From: Betaproteobacteria bacterium RIFCSPLOWO2_02_FULL_68_150
GTDB taxonomy: Bacteria; Pseudomonadota; Gammaproteobacteria; Burkholderiales; SG8-39
Assembly (NCBI GenBank): GCA_001771975.1
Contig: MERE01000009.1
Coordinates: 1 to 11,206 of the forward strand
DNA length: 11,206 nucleotides
Direction of reading: 5' to 3'
The number at the start of each line of letters is the position of its first letter. The first letter of the stretch is position 1. Under the pieces are notes generated by a model, which made no database searches, was not told the DNA's origin, and worked only from the letters and a program-made list of their open reading frames with translations. The position numbers and the translations under genes are program-made. Of this stretch, positions 6,304 to 11,206 are shown in pieces.

Positions 6304-6539
6304 TGCGGGAACAGATCGAGCTGCCGGTTGGCGATCGCCACCGCCAGCTCGACCGCCTGCTTCGCCTTCGGCAACTCGTCGGCGGCGCCGCTGCGCCCGC
6401 CCGCTTCCCACGTGTACCGATGTGGGGCGGCCCCGGCGCCCTGCAGCGTCACCTTGCCGAGCTTCGCCTTGCCGAGCCAGTACACGTGGCCGTTATAGCC
6501 GCGCTCCCAGAACGGCTTGGTTTTCCTCGATCTAGCCAC
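6300..6539 (-). CDS. Small conserved-looking protein inside the topoisomerase IV operon
   Basis: This 79-residue protein starts at a GTG (6539-6537) with a strong GGGGAGG five nt upstream. It begins MARSRKTKPFWERGYNGHVY, continues WLGKAKLGKVTL and HRYTWEAGGRSGAADEL, and ends in an amphipathic helix (KAKQAVELAVAIANRQLDLF). The make-up suggests a short beta-sheet with many aromatics followed by one helix; no signal peptide, membrane segment or cysteine is present. I recognise no named family. I have a vague recollection of similar short hypothetical proteins in Betaproteobacteria, which I cannot confirm. It lies 39 bp after parE and 116 bp before parC on the same strand, so it is almost certainly co-transcribed with both. 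A role connected with topoisomerase IV is only an inference from position. Confidence 0.7.
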   Translation of the reverse strand: MARSRKTKPFWERGYNGHVYWLGKAKLGKVTLQGAGAAPHRYTWEAGGRSGAADELPKAKQAVELAVAIANRQLDLFPQ

Positions 6540-6551
6540 CGCGACCTCCCC

Positions 6552-6578
6552 GGAAATCGGGGTCAGGGCCCGATTTCC
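6552..6578. repeat. REP-like perfect inverted repeat after parE
   Basis: Arms GGAAATCGGG (6552-6561) and CCCGATTTCC (6569-6578) are exact reverse complements with a 7-nt loop. The hairpin abuts the parE stop (6581-6579) and ends just before the ribosome-binding site of the 79-aa gene. The core CGGGGTCAGG resembles the GGGTCAG palindromes I associate with REP elements and RAYT transposases in Proteobacteria. No T-run follows on either strand, so it is not a classical terminator. Confidence 0.6.
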
Positions 6579-8552
6579 TCATACGTCCGCCTCGACCGAC
6601 TTCCAGTGCTCGCGCATCCAGTTGCGGCGGCCTTCGGCCTCGCCTGAATCCATCAGCAGCTCGAACGCCTCGCGCACCTTGGCCAGGCGCGCCGGGTCGA
6701 ACTGCATGCGCACCAGGCGCCGCGTATCGGGGTTCATGGTGGTTTCCCAAAGCTGCTCGGGGCTCATTTCGCCGAGGCCCTTGAAGCGCGCGATTTCCCA
6801 GCTGCCTTCGCGCACCTTTTCCTTGCGCAGCGCGCCGAGCGCCTCTTCCAGCTCGTCGTCGTCGAGGCAGTACAGGCGCCGCGCCGGCTTGCCCTTGCCC
6901 TGCGAGGGCACTTCCACCTTGAACAAAGGCGGCTGCGCGACGTACACGCGCCCCAGCTCGACCAGGCGCGGCGCATGCATGAAAAAGAACGTCAGCAGCA
7001 GCGCCTGGATGTGACCGCCGTCGACGTCGGCGTCGGTCATGATGATGATCTTGCCGTAGCGCAGTCCGGAGAGGTCGGGCTGGTCGGCGGGGCCGTGCGG
7101 GTCGACGCCGATCGCGGTGGCGATCGCCTGCAGCTCCTTGTTGGCGAGCACGGTGCGCGCGTCCTTCGACATGGTGTTCAGCACCTTGCCGCGCAGCGGC
7201 AGCACTGCCTGCGTCTCCTTGTTGCGCGCCTCCTTCGCCGAGCCGCCGGCGGAATCGCCCTCCACCATGAAAAGCTCGTTGCGCGAGGTGTCGCCCGAGG
7301 CGCAATCGACCAGCTTGCCCGGCAGCGTGGCAACGCCCGAGCCTTTCTTCCTCTCGAATTTCTTGCCGCGCGCGAGGCGCGCCATCGCCTGCTCGAGCGC
7401 AAGCTCGACGATCTTGCGGCCTTCGTCGGGGTGCTGGTTGAGCCACAGCTCGAAGGCGTCGTGCACGCAAAGCTCGAGCAGTTTGGAAGCGTGGCGCGTG
7501 GTGAGCTTTTCCTTGGTCTGGCCGTGGAACTGGGTGCGCACGATGCGCGCCGAGAGCGTGAAACAGGCGCGCCCCCACAGATCGTCGGCGATCAGCTTCA
7601 CGCCCTTGGGCATCAGGCTACGCGTCTCCATGAAGGCGGCCAGGGCGTCGAAGATGCCGTTGCGAAAACCCGCCTCGTGCGTGCCGCCCGAGCGCGTCGG
7701 GATCAGATTGACGTGGCTGTCGGCGAACACCTCGCCGTCGGCCACCCAGCCGATCGCCCACGCCGCGCCTTCGCCCACCTCGATGTCGGTGAGTTCGGCC
7801 GCGGCCTTGTCGTCGAAGTACTTCTCGCCCGCGAACAGCGGCGCCACCAGCTCGCGCCCGGCGAGCATGAACTCGAAATACTGCGCCATGCCGCGCTCGT
7901 ACTTCCAGCTGCGCTCGTCGCGCCCTTCCACCTTGAGCACCGTGGCGAGGCCGGGCAGCAGATAGGCCTTGGAGCGCACCAGGTGCTCGAGTTCCGCCAT
8001 CGGCACGCCCGGCGAGTCGAAGTATTTCGGGTCGGGCCACAGACGCACCACGGTGCCGGTGCGCCGCGCTTCCTTCGATTTCTCGCTTTTGAGCTTCTGC
8101 TTCAGCTCGCCGCCTTCGAAGGCGATGGTGTGCTTCTGGCCGTCGCGATACACCGTGACTTCGCAGCGCGTCGAAAGCGCATTCGACACCGCGACGCCGA
8201 CGCCGTGCAGCCCGCCCGACATGTGGTACACGCCTTCGCCCGAGGTGGCGAACTTGCCGCCGGCGTGCAGCATGGTGAAGGCCACTTCGACCGCAGGCTT
8301 TCTCTCCACCGGGTGCATGTCGACCGGCACGCCACGGCCTTCGTCCTCGACCTGGTACGAGCCGTCCTTGAACACGCTCACGGTGATGCGCTTGCCGAAG
8401 CCCGCGAGCCCCTCGTCTATGGCGTTGTCGATCGCCTCCTGCACGACGTGCAGCGGGTGGATGGTATGCGTGTACATGCCCGGCATGCGACGCACGGGCT
8501 CGAGCCCCTTGAGGGCCTGGATGGCGGAGGCGTCGTAGACTGGCTTGGCCAT
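6579..8552 (-). CDS. parE: DNA topoisomerase IV subunit B
   Basis: The 657-residue product is the ATPase subunit of topoisomerase IV. The GHKL ATPase domain shows QEAIDNAIDEGLAG (with N43), EDEGRGVPVDMH (69-80), LHAGGKF (95-101) and GGLHGVGVAVSNALS (113-127). The transducer follows, including FADSHVNLIPTRSGGTHEAG. The TOPRIM domain has E431-GDSAGGSAKEARNKETQ, PLRGKVLN and the metal-binding MTDADVDGGHI with D507, D509 and D511. The C-terminus carries RFKGLGEMSPEQLWETTMNP, common to GyrB and ParE. The PLRGKVLN motif and the 657-residue length (E. coli GyrB is about 800 with an insert) fit ParE, and parC downstream supports this. The ATG at 8552 gives MAKPVYDASAIQALKGLEPV, a normal ParE start. 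No strong Shine-Dalgarno is seen; the leader carries an inverted repeat. Confidence 0.97.
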   Translation of the reverse strand: MAKPVYDASAIQALKGLEPVRRMPGMYTHTIHPLHVVQEAIDNAIDEGLAGFGKRITVSVFKDGSYQVEDEGRGVPVDMHPVERKPAVEVAFTMLHAGGKFATSGEGVYHMSGGLHGVGVAVSNALSTRCEVTVYRDGQKHTIAFEGGELKQKLKSEKSKEARRTGTVVRLWPDPKYFDSPGVPMAELEHLVRSKAYLLPGLATVLKVEGRDERSWKYERGMAQYFEFMLAGRELVAPLFAGEKYFDDKAAAELTDIEVGEGAAWAIGWVADGEVFADSHVNLIPTRSGGTHEAGFRNGIFDALAAFMETRSLMPKGVKLIADDLWGRACFTLSARIVRTQFHGQTKEKLTTRHASKLLELCVHDAFELWLNQHPDEGRKIVELALEQAMARLARGKKFERKKGSGVATLPGKLVDCASGDTSRNELFMVEGDSAGGSAKEARNKETQAVLPLRGKVLNTMSKDARTVLANKELQAIATAIGVDPHGPADQPDLSGLRYGKIIIMTDADVDGGHIQALLLTFFFMHAPRLVELGRVYVAQPPLFKVEVPSQGKGKPARRLYCLDDDELEEALGALRKEKVREGSWEIARFKGLGEMSPEQLWETTMNPDTRRLVRMQFDPARLAKVREAFELLMDSGEAEGRRNWMREHWKSVEADV

Positions 8553-8553
8553 G

Positions 8554-8587
8554 GATCTAGTGATTCTGTCCCGTTTCTCTACTAGAT
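8554..8587. repeat. Inverted repeat in the parE leader
   Basis: ATCTAGT (8554-8560) and ACTAGAT (8581-8587) are exact reverse complements with 20 nt between them. The repeat sits directly before the parE start codon and overlaps the vapC stop. It could be a regulator site or a weak mRNA stem that affects parE translation. Confidence 0.45.
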
Positions 8588-9031
8588 ATTGTAGCGCCGG
8601 CGCTTTTGCGCCACGCCGGAACGGCCGGGAGCGTGCACTACAACACCCTCGACCGCCGCGGCTTGCACGAGGTCGCGGTCGAGCGTGGCCATCGAGAATC
8701 CCTGCCGCTTCGCCAGTTCCAGGTAAGCGGCATCGTATGCACTGAGGCGGTGGCGCTCCGCCAAACCTCCGATCGCCGCAACACGGGGTAGCGCAGGGTC
8801 GAGGCGCACGTTCAATCGCGCCACTTGTTCGACCGATTCGACGCGCCACGGCCGGTCGATGCGCTTGCGGCGCTCCGCCATCAGCAGGCCGTTGAGCATC
8901 TCGAGCCGCCAGACCGACGGCGCCCAGTACTCGGCCCGGTCAATCGCGTCCAACAGATCGTCGGTAAACTTGGTTCGCTCGTCCTCGAGAAACCACGGCA
9001 GCGTGACCGAGCAGTCGAGCACGAGCGACAT
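8582..9031 (-). CDS. vapC: PIN-domain toxin, VapC family ribonuclease
   Basis: The 149-residue product is a PIN-domain protein. It starts MSLVLDCSVTLPWFLEDE, with the first acidic residue D6, and continues with E44 in WRLEMLNGLL, D100 in LSAYDAAYLELAKRQG, and D118/D120 in MATLDRDLVQAA. These four acidic positions bind the metal of the VapC nuclease, so the toxin looks intact. VapC toxins cut RNA, often tRNA or rRNA, when the antitoxin is degraded. The ATG at 9031 overlaps the antitoxin TGA by one base (TGATG), the usual coupling in these pairs. The C-terminal tail (SGVAQKRRRYNI) is basic and covers the region where the parE -10 box lies, so the 3' end of vapC overlaps the parE promoter. The GC content looks somewhat lower than in its neighbours, which would fit acquisition, but I did not compute it. 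Confidence 0.9.
   Translation of the reverse strand: MSLVLDCSVTLPWFLEDERTKFTDDLLDAIDRAEYWAPSVWRLEMLNGLLMAERRKRIDRPWRVESVEQVARLNVRLDPALPRVAAIGGLAERHRLSAYDAAYLELAKRQGFSMATLDRDLVQAAAVEGVVVHAPGRSGVAQKRRRYNI
8588..8593 (-). promoter_or_regulatory. Possible -10 box of parE
   Basis: TACAAT on the minus strand lies about 35 bp before the parE ATG and inside the end of vapC. It would give a leader of about 28 nt that includes the ATCTAGT inverted repeat. No -35 box is recognisable. A GGCGC-TTTT-GCGCC hairpin (8599-8612) occupies the spacer region. Confidence 0.4.
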
Positions 9032-9288
9032 CAGTACCTGCGCCCCGCTTTGATCAATTCCGCGATCGTGGTGCCGGGACCGGCGCCCCGGTCCCTACCC
9101 ACCCGCGTGCGCTTGATTTCCTCGATCAGCTTTCGCATCCGTTCGCGCTCGTCCTCCGGCTTGATGAGCACGAGCTGCGCCACGGGTCTGCCGCGGCGCG
9201 TGATGGTGACTGTCTCGCCCGCTTCGACCTTGTCGAGCAGTTCCGCCAGCTTGGTCTTGGCCTCAAACGCTCCTACTGTGATACCCAT
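9031..9288 (-). CDS. Type II antitoxin, Phd/YefM family
   Basis: The 85-residue product begins MGITVGAFEAKTKLAELLDK, followed by VEAGETVTITRRGRPVAQLV. This is the N-terminal DNA-binding fold of the Phd/YefM antitoxins (F-AKT-LAELLD-VE-GE-V-ITRRGRPVA). The C-terminal half (PEDERERMRKLIEEIKRTRV) is charged and helical, as expected for the part that wraps around and inhibits the toxin. The start is the ATG at 9288, chosen for the GGAGG five nt upstream. A TTG further upstream (9300) would add four residues but overlaps the operator. It is translated just before vapC with a one-base overlap. An inverted repeat over the leader (9296-9317) is the likely site for autorepression by the toxin-antitoxin complex. 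Confidence 0.88.
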   Translation of the reverse strand: MGITVGAFEAKTKLAELLDKVEAGETVTITRRGRPVAQLVLIKPEDERERMRKLIEEIKRTRVGRDRGAGPGTTIAELIKAGRRY

Positions 9289-9295
9289 GGCAGCC

Positions 9296-9326
9296 TCCAA
9301 CTAGACAACCAGTTGGAAGCGTAGCA
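9296..9326 (-). promoter_or_regulatory. Toxin-antitoxin operator and promoter
   Basis: TCCAACT (9296-9302) and AGTTGGA (9311-9317) form a perfect 7-bp inverted repeat with an 8-bp spacer. On the minus strand an extended -10 element, TGC-TACGCT (9326-9318), lies immediately upstream, so transcription would start inside the repeat. This is the usual place for the operator of a self-repressed toxin-antitoxin operon. Confidence 0.55.
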
Positions 9327-9335
9327 CGATTCCGG

Positions 9336-9463
9336 CTACTGGCGCAGCAGGCCGATTTCGCGCAGATAGCGCTGCACGCCAGGTTGGATCAAATCGGGAC
9401 GCGGTGCTGCCGCCACGGTATTGGCGGCCGCGATCGCGCCGCCGAGAAACCGGCGCCGCGAGA

Positions 9464-9467
<4 letters not shown>
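9336..9467 (-). CDS. 43-aa ORF with twin-arginine signal, probably a truncated exported protein
   Basis: The frame starts with an ATG at 9467 that overlaps the mmsA stop as ATGA and ends with TAG at 9336. The 43 residues begin MISRRRFLGGAIAAANTVAA, a typical Tat signal (S-R-R-x-F-L, a hydrophobic stretch, then AAA before a likely cleavage site). The remaining 20 residues read PRPDLIQPGVQRYLREIGLL and RQ. The PGVQRYLREIGLL end resembles, by pattern only, the last residues of exported solute-binding proteins such as the TAXI type (PG--RY-REIG). If so, the ORF is an in-frame internal deletion that joins the signal peptide to the C-terminus of a roughly 320-residue protein. It may instead be a real small exported peptide. 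It is translationally coupled to mmsA, and its stop lies 10 bp before the antitoxin promoter. Confidence 0.5.
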
Positions 9468-10981
<1,514 letters not shown>

Positions 10982-11003
10982 CGGGACCTCCGGGCGAGCG
11001 CAA

Positions 11004-11009
11004 ATTTTA
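11004..11009 (-). promoter_or_regulatory. Possible -10 box of mmsA
   Basis: TAAAAT on the minus strand lies 22 bp before the mmsA ATG and would give a leader of about 16 nt that holds the GGAGG site. No clear -35 box is present; the -35 position would overlap the mnmC start region. Confidence 0.4.
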
Positions 11010-11016
11010 CGCCCGA

Positions 11017-11022
11017 TATACT
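11017..11022 (+). promoter_or_regulatory. -10 box of mnmC, leaderless arrangement
   Basis: TATACT is followed by 7 nt (GCCACGC) and then the ATG at 11030. Transcription would begin at the start codon, as for the Nudix and MESH1-like genes. No Shine-Dalgarno is visible upstream of the ATG. Confidence 0.55.
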
Positions 11023-11029
11023 GCCACGC

Positions 11030-11206
11030 ATGGTCGAGCCCCTGCGTCCGGCGCGCCTCGCCTTTGCGGCCGACGGCACCCCGTATTCGGAGGCCTACGG
11101 CGACGTGTATCACAGTGCCGCCGGCGGACCCGGGCAGGCGCGTCACGTGTTCCTCGCCGGCAACGGGCTGCCCGAGCGCTGGCGCGGCCGGCGCCGCTTC
11201 ACGGTG
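11030..11206 (+). CDS. mnmC: MnmC-like bifunctional tRNA mnm5s2U biosynthesis protein (partial, N-terminus)
   Basis: Only the first 59 codons are inside the window. They read MVEPLRPARLAFAADGTPYS, then EAYGDVYHSAAGGPGQARHV and FLAGNGLPERWRGRRRFTV. The stretches FAADGTPYSEAYGDVYHS, ARHVFL-GNGLPERW and F-V are characteristic of the N-terminal methyltransferase domain of MnmC. In the full protein this domain and a C-terminal FAD-dependent oxidoreductase convert cmnm5s2U to mnm5s2U at the wobble position of certain tRNAs. The SAM-binding GTG-x-G region should follow beyond the window edge. The start is the ATG at 11030, 48 bp from the divergent mmsA start, with a TATACT box and no Shine-Dalgarno. 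Whether the oxidoreductase half is present cannot be seen here. Confidence 0.92.
   Translation, partial: MVEPLRPARLAFAADGTPYSEAYGDVYHSAAGGPGQARHVFLAGNGLPERWRGRRRFTV

Noticed and set aside
4546..6498. 650-codon plus-strand frame opposite parC
   Set aside because: Mirror frame of parC codons (high GC third positions suppress stops). No motif is visible, and parC is unmistakable on the other strand.
6975..8585. 536-codon plus-strand frame opposite parE
   Set aside because: Antisense shadow of parE with no domain signal and no plausible ribosome-binding site.

Overview
The window looks like chromosomal DNA of a GC-rich betaproteobacterium, probably Burkholderiales or a close relative. This is inferred, not proven. 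The signs are strong G/C bias at third codon positions, a DUF2889 protein, a YajD-type HNH protein, an IF-1 of the MAKEEL type, a Bug/TctC-like remnant and an MnmC start of betaproteobacterial style. The high GC leaves very long antisense open frames that are not genes.

Layout. Minus strand, 1-259: start of a DUF2889 gene that runs off the window. Plus strand, 370-568: degraded C-terminal piece of a Bug/TctC-type solute-binding protein with a 4-bp GATC duplication. Minus strand, 1544 down to 582: a compact operon of infA (IF-1), a cysteine-free glutaredoxin-fold protein and yajD. Then a divergent pair: a MESH1-like HD hydrolase of (p)ppGpp type (minus, 2155-1610) and a Nudix hydrolase (plus, 2192-2614). 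Their -10 boxes sit 10 bp apart, and both genes appear to be leaderless. Minus strand, 8552 down to 2629: topoisomerase IV parE, a 79-aa unknown protein, parC and a membrane-anchored diguanylate cyclase. Minus strand, 9288-8582: a type II toxin-antitoxin pair (Phd/YefM-like antitoxin, PIN/VapC toxin) with an inverted-repeat operator. Minus strand, 10981-9336: mmsA (CoA-acylating methylmalonate-semialdehyde dehydrogenase) overlapping by ATGA a 43-aa ORF with a twin-arginine signal. Plus strand, 11030-11206: the beginning of mnmC, again apparently leaderless.

How the genes relate. The central theme is housekeeping: chromosome decatenation (ParE/ParC), translation initiation (IF-1) and wobble-uridine modification of tRNA (MnmC). 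Around this lie nucleotide-signalling enzymes: an alarmone hydrolase, a Nudix enzyme with an Ap4A-hydrolase-like signature, and a GGDEF cyclase. The toxin-antitoxin pair and the two short transporter-like ORFs are the accessory or decaying parts.

I did not find a large new defence or mobile system, CRISPR array, tRNA, rRNA or complete insertion sequence. The most interesting points are the repeated -10/7-nt/ATG leaderless architecture, the mutually exclusive promoters of the alarmone-hydrolase pair, the Cys-less glutaredoxin-like protein, the small protein inside the topoisomerase IV operon, and a REP-like palindrome just after parE.
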